Counted from the stretch's first letter, positions 43,267 through 52,071 are shown. The stretch is 64,000 nt of DNA from Algoriphagus lutimaris (GCF_017051705.1 NZ_JAFIDJ010000001.1:806001-870000); one strand, 5' to 3'. Translations and numbers: made by a program. Notes: generated from the sequence alone by a model not told the origin.

Positions 43267-44925
43267 ATGAATAGAAAAATAATCACATACCTAAAAGCAA
43301 GTGGCATTCCGCTACTTGCTTTTTGTTTTAATATAACTACTGGTTTCGCCCAAGAGTTGAAGTCTCTTTCTGGGGCCAATAGTCCTCAGGATGATCAAAA
43401 CCCGGTTTGGATTGGAGATAATATGCTTTTGTTTAGTAGGGCATTTCATCCAATCAATCTTGGTGGAGTGACCGATCCAGGTGATATCTGGATGACCAAA
43501 AAGAATGAAAAAGGGGAGTGGGAAGAAGCGATTCACCGCGCTGATTTAAGTACTGATGGTTACGATTTTGCCTTAGGTCTGGAAGATGCCTTGACCTTAT
43601 TGGTATATCATAAAGGTTCAGGTAGGAATGGAATGTACCAATATTCTAAGTTTGGAACGGATTGGAATTTTTTACGACAGGTAAATTTCCCTGGACTAGA
43701 AGACCTTCAAGGACAGCTACTAGGAAGAGTTGCAAATGGAGGTAAACTTATATTTTTATCAGGGAAAAGAGCAGATAGCTATGGGAACGAGGATATTTTC
43801 GTCAGTGAAAAAACGGGAGTAATTGATTGGTCTGTTCCGGTTAACCTTGGATCTGCCATCAATACAAAAGGGCAGGAGATGAGTCCTTATTACAATCCGG
43901 AAAAGCAATTGCTATATTTTTCCTCAAATATGCATGAAGGTGCAGAAGGGAAAGATATTTTTATAGCTAAAAAAACAGGAGAAGGATGGAAAGACTGGAG
44001 TAAACCTACCAAGTGGGAACAGATCAGTTCTAGAGGTTCGGAAGTTTCCGTAACATTTATTTCTGATACGGAGGTAGTATGGTCCAGTACCACAAATAGT
44101 GATGGGTTTGCCGATTTAATGACCTTTGAGACTATTGTTCCTTTGGAAACTCCTGAAGAATTTTCTCCTGCACCACCCGCAATCTCACCTCCTAAACAGT
44201 CAATTAGTGAAGCTATGCCTATTGCTAATACTTCGGATTCTATCAGTCCAATTTTCCCTAGAACAGCTATTGGAAAAGCTGAAATACAACTGAGTCAACT
44301 GGAAAATACAAAGCCTAAGATGGAAGAAAAAGAAAGCCCGATAGCTTGGTTGGTAATTGATGCTAAGAATAACAAACGACTGGACTTTACGATTCATTTG
44401 AAAAAAGGAGAAATTGAAAAATCTTTCAATAATTTAGATTCCTTATACATTTCAAAACTCTTATCCAATGGAGTGAATGAAGTTAAAGTGATGTCTCAAG
44501 GATTCTTCCCTAAATATCTGGCTATTAGTGATATAAAATCAAATGATAAGACGGTTGTATTAATGACAAAAGTAGAGCCTGGTAGTGTATTGCTCTTAGA
44601 TAAAGTAAACTTTAAAAGAGGTACTTCTGAATTGGAGGGAGCAGAAACGGTTGCCTCCCTCACAGAGTTGGCCTACTTTCTTGTAGAAAATCCAACTGTA
44701 AAAATCAGGATTAATGGGCATACCGATAGTGTTGGGGACCCTGGTTTAAATAAAGGTCTATCTTTAGAAAGAGCCGGTAGCGTGAGAGATTTTTTAGTTG
44801 ATAAAGGAGTGGAATTTGAAAATTTAAGGATTTCTGGATGGGGAGGGACAAGACCGATAGCTTCCAATGCCACAGAAGTAGGAAGATCAAAAAATAGAAG
44901 GGTTGAATTAGAAGTAATTCAATGA
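43267..44925 (+). CDS. OmpA-family envelope protein with PD40-type N-terminal repeats
   Basis: 552 residues: signal peptide ending near A-Q at residue 28-29; propeller-like region (about 40-280) with repeats such as P-Y-Y-N-P-E-K-Q-L-L-Y-F-S-S-N; a Pro-rich linker (about 295-330); and a C-terminal OmpA domain (about 440-552) with peptidoglycan-binding signature I-N-G-H-T-D-S-V-G and N-R-R-V-E-L. Proteins of this design in Bacteroidota anchor the outer membrane to the wall and occur in secretion or gliding machines. Gap of 2 bp to the DHS-like gene implies cotranscription. Confidence 0.88.
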   Translation: MNRKIITYLKASGIPLLAFCFNITTGFAQELKSLSGANSPQDDQNPVWIGDNMLLFSRAFHPINLGGVTDPGDIWMTKKNEKGEWEEAIHRADLSTDGYDFALGLEDALTLLVYHKGSGRNGMYQYSKFGTDWNFLRQVNFPGLEDLQGQLLGRVANGGKLIFLSGKRADSYGNEDIFVSEKTGVIDWSVPVNLGSAINTKGQEMSPYYNPEKQLLYFSSNMHEGAEGKDIFIAKKTGEGWKDWSKPTKWEQISSRGSEVSVTFISDTEVVWSSTTNSDGFADLMTFETIVPLETPEEFSPAPPAISPPKQSISEAMPIANTSDSISPIFPRTAIGKAEIQLSQLENTKPKMEEKESPIAWLVIDAKNNKRLDFTIHLKKGEIEKSFNNLDSLYISKLLSNGVNEVKVMSQGFFPKYLAISDIKSNDKTVVLMTKVEPGSVLLLDKVNFKRGTSELEGAETVASLTELAYFLVENPTVKIRINGHTDSVGDPGLNKGLSLERAGSVRDFLVDKGVEFENLRISGWGGTRPIASNATEVGRSKNRRVELEVIQ

Positions 44926-44960
44926 AAAAAGGCTTTGAGTGAATTCACTCAAAGCCTTTT
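44926..44960. terminator. Bidirectional terminator between OmpA and Gfo/Idh/MocA genes
   Basis: Near-perfect palindrome AAAAAGGCTTTGAGTG...CACTCAAAGCCTTTT with an AATT-centred loop between convergent genes. Confidence 0.9.
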
Positions 44961-44964
44961 CTAA

Positions 44965-46422
44965 TTATAAAGAATAATTTCCTCGATAGTTTCGTTTTAC
45001 AAATTGGTTGGCTGGCTCAAAATTAGTGATCTTCATATTCTCACCATCCCAAAGTAATTTGATTCCTCTTCCTGGATAATCAAATTGATTGTCTTGCCCT
45101 TCTTTCGCTACTCGGTAATCATAGCTTCTGATCGCAAGATTACCCATTAACACTGATTCAGTTAAAGGACCTGCTATAGAGAAAGGAGAGCTTAATTGAT
45201 CAAACTCCTTGGAACCATGCCCTGCGATACAAGCATCTACCCAGTTGGCATAGTGTCCACGGTCTCCATTTGGAACTCGATATAAGGTTTCTGGCACCTT
45301 GATGTCTTTGGTTCTTGAAGTAGGGAGTAGTTGAGGGTTTATTCCATAGGTTGAACACATCATTTTACCTTCTGTGCCTTCTATAATTACACCATTTCCT
45401 CCATCTCCCATTTGTTCATTCGGTTCCAATTCTTCTGGTCTGGTTGGTTGAATACCTCCATCCATCCAGTGGAATTCCAGATCTTCCTTGCCTGGTCTAT
45501 CAAATCGAAGTGTAATATGAGAGGAAGGAGGACAACTTTCAGGGAAATACCCACGCTGAAATTCTCCAACATAAACTGAACCTACAGACGCTTCAGCTGA
45601 TTTAGGATAGCCAAGTCCTAACACTCTAAAAGGTGGTTCCATAATATGGCAAGCCATATCTCCTAATGCACCAGTACCATAATCCCACCAACCTCTCCAG
45701 TTGAAAGGTACAAGGTTACCAACATAATCTTTATAAGGAGCAGTACCTAGCCATAGATCCCAATCCAAATCAGAAGGAGGGGTAATTGGTTTTTCAGGCC
45801 ATTGGATTCCTTGAGGCCAAACAGGACGATTTGTCCAAGAGTAAACTTTGGTTGCCTCACCTATTAATTCAGCATTATACCACTCAACCATTTTTCTAAC
45901 GCCATCACCTGAAGATCCTTGATTACCCATCTGGGTTACTACCTTGTATTTTTCAGCAGCCTCTGTGAGCATTCTAGCTTCATAAATATCATGGGACAAA
46001 GGTTTCTGTACATAAACATGTTTGCCCATTTTCATGGCCATCATCGCAATTACGGCATGCATATGGTCTGGAGTTGAGACAGAAACAGCATCAATATTAT
46101 TGCCTTCTTTTTCCAACATTTCACGGTAGTCCTTGTAGTAGGCTGCCTTTGGGTGTGCTTCTCTACTTCCTTTGGCTCTAGAATCATCTACATCACAAAG
46201 CGCAATCATATCTACCTTACCAGTAGAATAAATACCTCTTACATCTCCGCCTCCCATTCCACCAACACCTACGCTGGCCACTCTCAATTTATCGCTAGGA
46301 GCTATAAATCCAGGGCCACCCAAAACATGTCTAGGTACAATATAAAATCCCGCTAAAGCTGCGGTGGTAGTTTTCATAAAATCTCGGCGAGAGTTGGCAG
46401 AGATTTGATCCTTCTTTTTCAT
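44965..46422 (-). CDS. Tat-exported Gfo/Idh/MocA-family oxidoreductase
   Basis: A 485-residue NAD(P)-dependent sugar or polyol dehydrogenase type enzyme. The twin-arginine signal S-R-R-D-F-M-K-T-T-T-A-A-L-A-G-F lies at residues 11-26. The Rossmann loop V-G-V-G-G-M-G-G-G-D is near 51-60, and the conserved E/K-P block Y-V-Q-K-P-L-S-H-D near 135. Tat export suggests it folds with a tightly bound cofactor before export, as in glucose-fructose oxidoreductase. The substrate is not assignable; it may process exported glycan products with the hexosaminidase gene that diverges from it. Confidence 0.9.
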   Translation of the reverse strand: MKKKDQISANSRRDFMKTTTAALAGFYIVPRHVLGGPGFIAPSDKLRVASVGVGGMGGGDVRGIYSTGKVDMIALCDVDDSRAKGSREAHPKAAYYKDYREMLEKEGNNIDAVSVSTPDHMHAVIAMMAMKMGKHVYVQKPLSHDIYEARMLTEAAEKYKVVTQMGNQGSSGDGVRKMVEWYNAELIGEATKVYSWTNRPVWPQGIQWPEKPITPPSDLDWDLWLGTAPYKDYVGNLVPFNWRGWWDYGTGALGDMACHIMEPPFRVLGLGYPKSAEASVGSVYVGEFQRGYFPESCPPSSHITLRFDRPGKEDLEFHWMDGGIQPTRPEELEPNEQMGDGGNGVIIEGTEGKMMCSTYGINPQLLPTSRTKDIKVPETLYRVPNGDRGHYANWVDACIAGHGSKEFDQLSSPFSIAGPLTESVLMGNLAIRSYDYRVAKEGQDNQFDYPGRGIKLLWDGENMKITNFEPANQFVKRNYRGNYSL

Positions 46423-46632
46423 GGAATTTTAGGTTATTGATATCAAGCACTTAAAATATAAAATGCTTATCTCATTTAATAGTTGTTTTTGCTAGTAGGT
46501 ATATTTTCCTTTAAATGGTCAGCCAATGTTAAGCTACCGACCTTTATTATCAAAACCCTTTTTCGAATAAATTTGATTTGTGACTTTAAGATATTTAAAA
46601 ATTTAGAGTAAGTTTAAGCAAATTAATAACCC

Positions 46633-48228
46633 ATGAAAAAATCTATCTTAGGATTCTTATCACTCATGTCAGCTGTGGTTTTCAGTTGCCAAGAGCCTAT
46701 TCACGGCTTAGATGAGTCCGCCATTATTCCTTTACCTAGCACTATTCAAACTTCCTCGGGAGCATTTGAATTAACCTCCTCTTCATCTATTCAATTGGTA
46801 GGAAATTCATCTAATCTTTCCAATTTGGGATCATTTCTAGCTTCTAAATTAAAGCCTGCTACCGGATATGAAATTCCTGTAGGAACTGAAGGTGGAGATA
46901 TTCAATTAGAACTTACCGGTAATGATAAATCAGAGAAGTATACCCTTGAAATCGATGATTCCTCTGTAAAAATCTCGGCTAGCTCAGAAGCGGGTATTTT
47001 CTATGGAATTCAAACGTTAGTTCAGTTATTCCCTGTTTCCATTGAGAGTTCTTCTGTAGTAAAAGAGTCCTGGAGAATCCCAACAGGAAAAATCATGGAT
47101 GAGCCAGACTATGCATATAGAGGCTCCATGCTTGATGTAGCCAGACACTTTTTTGGAGTGGAAGATGTGAAGCATTACATTGATCAGATGGCTATATTGA
47201 AGTTAAATTACCTGCACTTGCATTTAACAGATGACCAAGGTTGGAGAATTGAGATTAAATCCTGGCCAAACTTGACAGCAATAGGAGGGAAAACCGAAGT
47301 TGGGGGAGGTGAAGGAGGATTTTTTACCCAAGAAGATTACAAAGATATCGTTGCCTATGCAGCTCAAAACTATATCACTGTAGTTCCTGAAATAGATATG
47401 CCTGGTCATACCAATGCAGCTTTAGCTTCTTATGGTGAGTTAAATCCAGGTGTGAATTTGCCAGATGGGGATTTCAGCACAATGAGGGAAGGGAAAATCG
47501 ATTTTGATATTTTGGATAGAAATCCTCAGCCAGCAGAATTATATACGGGTATTGAAGTAGGGTTTAGTACATTTGCCACTAATAAAGAAATCACTTATCA
47601 ATTTATTGAGGATGTAATTAGAGAAATCTCTGAAATTACTCCTGGACCATACTTTCATATTGGTGGGGATGAGTCCCATGTTACCGAAAAAGACGATTAT
47701 ATCTATTTCGTTGAGAAAGTACAGGAGCTTACTGCGAAATATGGAAAGACCAGTATAGGATGGGATGAAATTGCCACAACAAAGTTAAAGGAAGGGAATA
47801 TAGCTCAATTCTGGGCTTTGGCAGATAATGCCAAATTGGCCAAAGATCAAGGAAACCAAGTTTTGATGTCTCCTTCCAAAAAGGCTTACCTAGATATGCA
47901 ATATGATTCTACCAGTAGATTGGGGCTTCATTGGGCTGCATATATAGAATTGGATTCTGCCTACATGTGGGACCCAGCCACTTATGCCGATGGAATTAAT
48001 AAATCTGATGTGATTGGGGTGGAAGCACCTTTATGGACCGAGACTATTACCAGTAGATCAGATATTGAGTACATGGTATTCCCAAGATTGGCTGCGATAG
48101 CGGAGGTAGCGTGGACTCCAACTCCAAAAAGAAATTGGCCGGACTTTCAACGCCGGATTGCTGTGATGGGAAAAAGATGGGATATCAACGGCATTGAATT
48201 TTATAAATCACCAAAAGTCAATTGGTAA
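46633..48228 (+). CDS. GH20 beta-N-acetylhexosaminidase (lipoprotein)
   Basis: Releases terminal GlcNAc/GalNAc from glycans or chitin oligomers. Lipoprotein signal MKKSILGFLSLMSAVVFSC (Cys19), GH20b domain (about 35-155), then the TIM barrel. The catalytic Asp346-Glu347 pair is in F-H-I-G-G-D-E-S-H; D-M-P-G-H-T and L-H-L-T-D-D-Q-G-W-R are barrel motifs, and the final W-T-P block is present. Length 531 is normal. An upstream TAAGTTTA about 15 bp before the ATG resembles a variant -7 box. Confidence 0.93.
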   Translation: MKKSILGFLSLMSAVVFSCQEPIHGLDESAIIPLPSTIQTSSGAFELTSSSSIQLVGNSSNLSNLGSFLASKLKPATGYEIPVGTEGGDIQLELTGNDKSEKYTLEIDDSSVKISASSEAGIFYGIQTLVQLFPVSIESSSVVKESWRIPTGKIMDEPDYAYRGSMLDVARHFFGVEDVKHYIDQMAILKLNYLHLHLTDDQGWRIEIKSWPNLTAIGGKTEVGGGEGGFFTQEDYKDIVAYAAQNYITVVPEIDMPGHTNAALASYGELNPGVNLPDGDFSTMREGKIDFDILDRNPQPAELYTGIEVGFSTFATNKEITYQFIEDVIREISEITPGPYFHIGGDESHVTEKDDYIYFVEKVQELTAKYGKTSIGWDEIATTKLKEGNIAQFWALADNAKLAKDQGNQVLMSPSKKAYLDMQYDSTSRLGLHWAAYIELDSAYMWDPATYADGINKSDVIGVEAPLWTETITSRSDIEYMVFPRLAAIAEVAWTPTPKRNWPDFQRRIAVMGKRWDINGIEFYKSPKVNW

Positions 48229-48243
48229 GATTTCTTGATCTTC

Positions 48244-48281
48244 AAAACCCGGGTGTAGTCTGAATACACTCGGGTTTTTTA
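48244..48281 (+). terminator. Terminator after hexosaminidase gene
   Basis: AACCCGGGTGTA/TACACTCGGGTT stem with one G-U pair (48246-48257/48265-48276), followed by a T-run. Confidence 0.88.
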
Positions 48282-48381
48282 TTACCATTCTTAATCAAAA
48301 ACCTTTGATATTGCTCAAATTGGGGCTATTATCGGGATTAAATGATATTCGAAACCTACTAAACCACAAAAAATATACGCT

Positions 48382-49770
48382 ATGGGCGATCTAATTATAT
48401 CCTTCAGCAATTGGATTTGGGGCACTCCAATGTTGATCATGTTGCTTGGAGGAGGAGTGATCCTATTTTTTCATTCGGGATTTATTCCTTTTAGAAAGAT
48501 AGGCCATGCTATTCGGTTACTTAGTGGAAAGTATGACAATGAGTTAGCTCCAGGTCAAATTACTTCTTTTCAGGCATTATCTTCTGCTATTGCAGCCACA
48601 GTGGGATTAGGGAATATCAGTGGAGTTGCTATTGCCATCAATATGGGAGGTCCAGGAGCTATTTTTTGGATGTGGATTTCTGCATTTGTTGGAATGGCCA
48701 CCAAATATTACACCTGTAGCTTAGCCATTATGTTTCGAGGAAAGGATTCGTCTGGAGAAGTCCAGGGTGGTCCTATGTATGTGATAGAAGAGGGGATGGG
48801 TAAGAAGTGGAAGTTTCTTTCTGTTATTTTCTGTACCGCTGGTATATTGGGGTTATTAGCGATTTTCCAGGCCAATCAGCTCACTGCAGTATTGAGGGCT
48901 GTGATATTTATGCCTGCTGGTTTGGATGGGGGAGAAACCTCTAGGTTTATCCTAGCAGGGATAGATTTAGGGCAAAGTACGCGTTGGATATTAGGGGTTA
49001 CCATGATGCTTTTGGTAGCTATTGTAATTTTAGGTGGCATTAAAAGAATTGCCGCAGTTGCCTCTCGTATGGTTCCTTTTATGGTTGCCCTTTATTTTGT
49101 GACAGTTCTGTTGATCGTATTCAATTATATTGATGAAGTTCCTGCCATGATATGGAAAATAATTGAAGATGCTTTCACAGGAAATGCCATTGCAGGTGGA
49201 GCTGTCGGTGCGGTGATCATCACTGGCGCCAGAAGAGCAGCTTTTTCCAATGAAGCTGGAATTGGTACAGCTCCAATGGTGCATGGAGCATCCAAAAACA
49301 ACGAACCGATTCGTGAAGGTTTGATCGCTATGTTGGGTCCATTTATTGACACGATAGTAGTATGTACCCTAACGGCTTTAGTGATCATGCTAACAGGAGT
49401 ATGGGAGACTACCGAGCATGATGGTGTAAGGTTGACGTTAAATGCATTCGAAATGGCTTTGCCTGGAATAGGGAAATATTTGCTGATGGTTGCGGTATTG
49501 ATTTTTGCCCTATCGACGATGTTTACCTATTCCTATTATGGGCATAAATGTTTCAATTATTTGTTTGGAGCCGATAAGGCTGATTATTACAATTACTTTT
49601 ACCTAGCCACCATTGTCTTGGGGGCGGTAGCTTCTTTGGATGTTGTAATCAGTCTGGTAGATGGAATGTATGCGATTATGGCAATACCAACTATGATTTC
49701 TACTATTTACTTAGCTCCAAAAGTAAAAGAGGCATCTAAGGATTATTTTAAGAGAATGAAAAATGTATAA
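48382..49770 (+). CDS. Alanine/glycine:cation symporter (AGCS family)
   Basis: A 462-residue integral membrane transporter importing Ala or Gly with Na+ or H+. Family hallmarks: Q-A-L-S-S-A-I-A-A-T-V-G-L-G-N-I-S-G-V-A-I-A-I near residue 65, the central V-I-I-T-G-A-R-R-A-A-F-S-N-E-A-G-I-G-T-A-P-M block, and Y-S-Y-Y-G-H-K-C. Complete. The glycerate kinase gene follows at once (3 bp), so the pair is probably one operon. Confidence 0.93.
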   Translation: MGDLIISFSNWIWGTPMLIMLLGGGVILFFHSGFIPFRKIGHAIRLLSGKYDNELAPGQITSFQALSSAIAATVGLGNISGVAIAINMGGPGAIFWMWISAFVGMATKYYTCSLAIMFRGKDSSGEVQGGPMYVIEEGMGKKWKFLSVIFCTAGILGLLAIFQANQLTAVLRAVIFMPAGLDGGETSRFILAGIDLGQSTRWILGVTMMLLVAIVILGGIKRIAAVASRMVPFMVALYFVTVLLIVFNYIDEVPAMIWKIIEDAFTGNAIAGGAVGAVIITGARRAAFSNEAGIGTAPMVHGASKNNEPIREGLIAMLGPFIDTIVVCTLTALVIMLTGVWETTEHDGVRLTLNAFEMALPGIGKYLLMVAVLIFALSTMFTYSYYGHKCFNYLFGADKADYYNYFYLATIVLGAVASLDVVISLVDGMYAIMAIPTMISTIYLAPKVKEASKDYFKRMKNV

Positions 49771-49773
49771 GAG

Positions 49774-50865
49774 GTGAATGTTCTCATTGCTCCAAACGCT
49801 TTCAAAGGTACCCTTTCTGCGATTGAAGCAGGAGAAATAATTGCATCTTCTATTCGCTCTCGAAACCCAAAAGCTTCGATTGAGGTGATCCCTATTGGAG
49901 ATGGGGGAGATGGTACCTGTGAATTATTGGGCTACTCACTAGGTTTGACCTTCGTTTCCTTTTGGTGCCTCAATGCGGTTGGTAAGCCAGTATTGGGAAG
50001 CTATTACCTAAATGAAGACAAAGCTTATATAGATGTTTCAGCATTTTCTGGCTTAGGTCAGCTCCCACCTCATGAATTGGATATAAAAGTCAGCTCAACT
50101 TATGGAACAGGTCAAGCTATTCAGCATGCAATTTCCAAAGGTGCAAAAGAGATTATTCTAGGGCTTGGTGGGAGTGCTACCATTGATTTAGGAATTGGGA
50201 TTTTACAGGCGTTGGGTATTCATTTTCTGGATGCCAATGGTCGGAATCTTATTCCATTTTCAAAGGACTTTTTATTTAAAATTAAGCACATTCAAAAAGG
50301 CCCTAAAATCCCTAAGGTGAAATTTACATGTCTCTGTGATGTGAAGAATACATTTGGGGGTCCTGATGGAGCTATTCCTGTCTTTGGACCTCAAAAAGGT
50401 CTAATAAGCGAGGAAATATCCAAATATGAAAATCAATGTGAATTATTGTTGGAAATGATGTATCGCAAATCAAATCTTGCTTTTCAGGATAAATCTGGAT
50501 TTGGAGCAGCAGGAGGAATCGCAGCTGGGCTGTCTGGTTTTTTTGAAACCAAGATTGAAACTGGAGCCACCTATTTCTTTGGTCAAATTAGTTTGGAAAA
50601 AAAGCTGGAAAAAGCTGATTTTCTGATTACTGGTGAGGGGAGGTATGACAACCAGTCAAAATCTGGAAAGGCCTGTTTTGAACTATTGAAATTGGCCGAA
50701 AAATATCAGAAGCCTATTTTTTTGATTACTTCTGGAGAGGAGGCACTGAGCGAAGAGTTTACTAGAGTGTATCAACTTCCGGATCTAAACTTTCAAAAAA
50801 ACAATTTTCGGGAAGTCGCAAAAAAAAATCTGAAGGAAATTTCTCAAACTATTGATTTGGAATAA
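49774..50865 (+). CDS. Glycerate kinase (GarK/GlxK type)
   Basis: Phosphorylates D-glycerate. GTG start, three bases after the AGCS stop. The N-terminus A-P-N-A-F-K-G-T-L-S-A-I-E-A, then I-G-D-G-G-D-G-T, G-L-G-G-S-A-T-I-D-L-G-I-G and the later G-A-A-G-G-I-A-A-G-L and T-G-E-G-R-Y-D are standard family blocks. Pairing with an amino-acid importer is compatible with serine/glycine-to-glycerate metabolism (inference). Confidence 0.92.
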   Translation: MNVLIAPNAFKGTLSAIEAGEIIASSIRSRNPKASIEVIPIGDGGDGTCELLGYSLGLTFVSFWCLNAVGKPVLGSYYLNEDKAYIDVSAFSGLGQLPPHELDIKVSSTYGTGQAIQHAISKGAKEIILGLGGSATIDLGIGILQALGIHFLDANGRNLIPFSKDFLFKIKHIQKGPKIPKVKFTCLCDVKNTFGGPDGAIPVFGPQKGLISEEISKYENQCELLLEMMYRKSNLAFQDKSGFGAAGGIAAGLSGFFETKIETGATYFFGQISLEKKLEKADFLITGEGRYDNQSKSGKACFELLKLAEKYQKPIFLITSGEEALSEEFTRVYQLPDLNFQKNNFREVAKKNLKEISQTIDLE

Positions 50866-50890
50866 AAAAAGGAGGTAAAAAACCTCCTTT
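50861..50890 (-). terminator. Minus-strand terminator of the 45-residue membrane-protein gene
   Basis: AAAGGAGGT/ACCTCCTTT stem (50868-50876/50882-50890) with a 5-nt loop. On the minus strand it is followed by a T-run. Its orientation supports a transcribed gene at 50912-51049. Confidence 0.75.
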
Positions 50891-50911
50891 AAAATATATG
50901 CTATGTTTTAG

Positions 50912-51049
50912 TTACTTCTTTTTAGAAAAAGTATCCTTCACGTCAATTGCAGAAATCCCTGCTCCTAAACCGATTAATACGCAAACAATCACTAGGAAAG
51001 TTTGTGCTCCAAATGCAATTGGTGAACTGAAAATATCAAGTAGTATCAT
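50912..51049 (-). CDS. 45-residue single-helix membrane protein
   Basis: ATG at 51049 gives MILLDIFSSPIAFGAQTFLV followed by more hydrophobic residues and a tail ending D-T-F-S-K-K-K. One long transmembrane segment (about 12-33) with Gly-rich end. A strong minus-strand terminator lies 22 bp after the stop, supporting it as a real short gene. An in-frame upstream start would add 15 polar residues. It lies downstream of the hyperacidic protein gene on the same strand. Function unknown. Confidence 0.6.
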   Translation of the reverse strand: MILLDIFSSPIAFGAQTFLVIVCVLIGLGAGISAIDVKDTFSKKK

Positions 51050-51086
51050 AATTTCTTTTTCATTGAACTTAACAATGCCCGAAGAT

Positions 51087-51105
51087 AATTTCAATCATTG
51101 AAATT
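51087..51105. repeat. 19-bp perfect palindrome AATTTCAAT-C-ATTGAAATT
   Basis: Located between the stop of the hyperacidic gene (51139) and the start of the small membrane-protein gene (51049). The lack of a T-run makes a terminator unlikely; a regulator-binding site is possible. Confidence 0.6.
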
Positions 51106-51138
51106 ACCAAAGCTGAACCGGTTTAAAGCAACTATTCT

Positions 51139-51327
51139 TTAATCTAGATCGTCTTCTAAATCGTCGAAGTCATCTTCAAAATCCTCATCATCATCGAAAT
51201 CAACAATGTTGTCATCGAGGAATTCGTTTTCTTCGTCTAGATCGTATTCATCTTCGAAATCTGCTCCGAATTCATCAGTGTCGTCAAAATCATCGAAATC
51301 GTCGAAATCGTCATCAATGTCCTCCAT
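51139..51327 (-). CDS. 62-residue hyperacidic Asp/Phe-repeat protein
   Basis: The predicted product contains 29 Asp, 10 Glu and 9 Phe among 62 residues, and no Lys, Arg or His at all. It is built from short units D-D-F and D-F-D-D/E. The codons vary between GAT and GAC on the coding strand, so this is not a simple mononucleotide or strict trinucleotide repeat. No homology is recognised. It could mimic nucleic acid, bind divalent cations or act as a disordered interaction tag; all are inference. An ATG start is present, without a recognisable promoter. Confidence 0.55.
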   Translation of the reverse strand: MEDIDDDFDDFDDFDDTDEFGADFEDEYDLDEENEFLDDNIVDFDDDEDFEDDFDDLEDDLD

Positions 51328-51615
51328 ATCAGTTAATTAAATGGTTGTGTGAATGAATTAATGCTGCGAATTAAAATAAAATTTCATTTTAGACAATGCG
51401 ATCTCAACTATTTTTTTTCAGGTTCATTCCATCCTAATTTGAATTGAAAATTTTGAGTTGAGCCTTTACAATTTCTTTAAAGTAGCAGAAAAGGCCGGGT
51501 AACTTATTAAAGCGCTGAGTACTAAGAAATAATATTTAGTTAGGCGTCTAATTGCTACTTCCCTTTCATTTACTAAGAGAAGGTAAAAAAAAATGAAATC
51601 GCTTTCAAGCAATTA
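51328..51615. other. Intergenic region, about 290 bp
   Basis: AT-rich sequence between the hyperacidic gene and the terminator of the response regulator. I see no open frame of note, no clear promoter and no repeat beyond a weak 7-bp inverted match (51403-51409/51456-51462). Confidence 0.4.
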
Positions 51616-51643
51616 AATAAAAAAACCTCCGGATGGGGAGGTT
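51616..51643 (-). terminator. Terminator overlapping the response-regulator stop codon
   Basis: AACCTCC/GGAGGTT stem (51624-51630/51637-51643), with a T-run on the minus strand. The stop codon TAA (51642-51644) is partly inside the stem. Confidence 0.75.
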
Positions 51644-51998
51644 AGTTAAAAATACTTTTGATATATTTTTTTATCAGAGGTTTAGATAAATAATCCTTGA
51701 CGATTTGGTATTTGCTAGCTTTGTTGATGTCCCTTTCATCCACAGAACTACTCAGAATGTATATCTGAGCCTCGTTTTGAGCGGTGTCAAACGTGTCTAA
51801 AAAATCCCATCCAGTCATCTCTGGCATATTCAAATCCAAGAATAAGTAATTGGGCTTGATATTATAAATTTCATTTAACGCAGCTTTTGCGCTTTGATAC
51901 TTATAAAATTGACAAGGCTCATTTACATTCTTAGATATTAATTTTTCAGTAACAAATGTACTGATAGGATCATCGTCTATGAGAACTATGGTTAACAT
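51642..51998 (-). CDS. Single-domain response regulator (CheY-like receiver)
   Basis: Start at the ATG ending at 51998; a TTG one codon earlier is less likely. The 118-residue protein is one receiver domain: acidic pocket D8-D9-D10 in V-L-I-D-D-D-P, phosphoacceptor Asp55 in L-F-L-D-L-N-M-P-E-M-T-G, Ser/Thr switch I-L-S-S-S and Lys106 in Y-L-S-K-P-L. No output domain, so it acts by protein interaction or as a phosphorelay intermediate, possibly with a separate Hpt protein such as that at 12002-12337. A consensus promoter lies upstream. Confidence 0.92.
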   Translation of the reverse strand: MLTIVLIDDDPISTFVTEKLISKNVNEPCQFYKYQSAKAALNEIYNIKPNYLFLDLNMPEMTGWDFLDTFDTAQNEAQIYILSSSVDERDINKASKYQIVKDYLSKPLIKKYIKSIFN

Positions 51999-52040
51999 CA
52001 AAATGCAAAAATGTGCAACTGAACAACAATTAATATGTTA

Positions 52041-52071
52041 CAAAAGTAACATGATGTTGGAAAAACACAAA
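52041..52071 (-). promoter_or_regulatory. Full-consensus sigma-A promoter of the response regulator
   Basis: On the minus strand: TTTG (complement of 52068-52071), exactly 19-bp spacer, TACTTTTG (complement of 52041-52048). The -7 box lies inside a GTTAC-AAAA-GTAAC palindrome (52037-52050). Predicted leader about 37 nt. Confidence 0.8.

Noticed and set aside
51403-51462. CTCAACT ... AGTTGAG inverted match
   Set aside because: Only 7 bp with a 46-nt spacer in AT-rich DNA; expected by chance.
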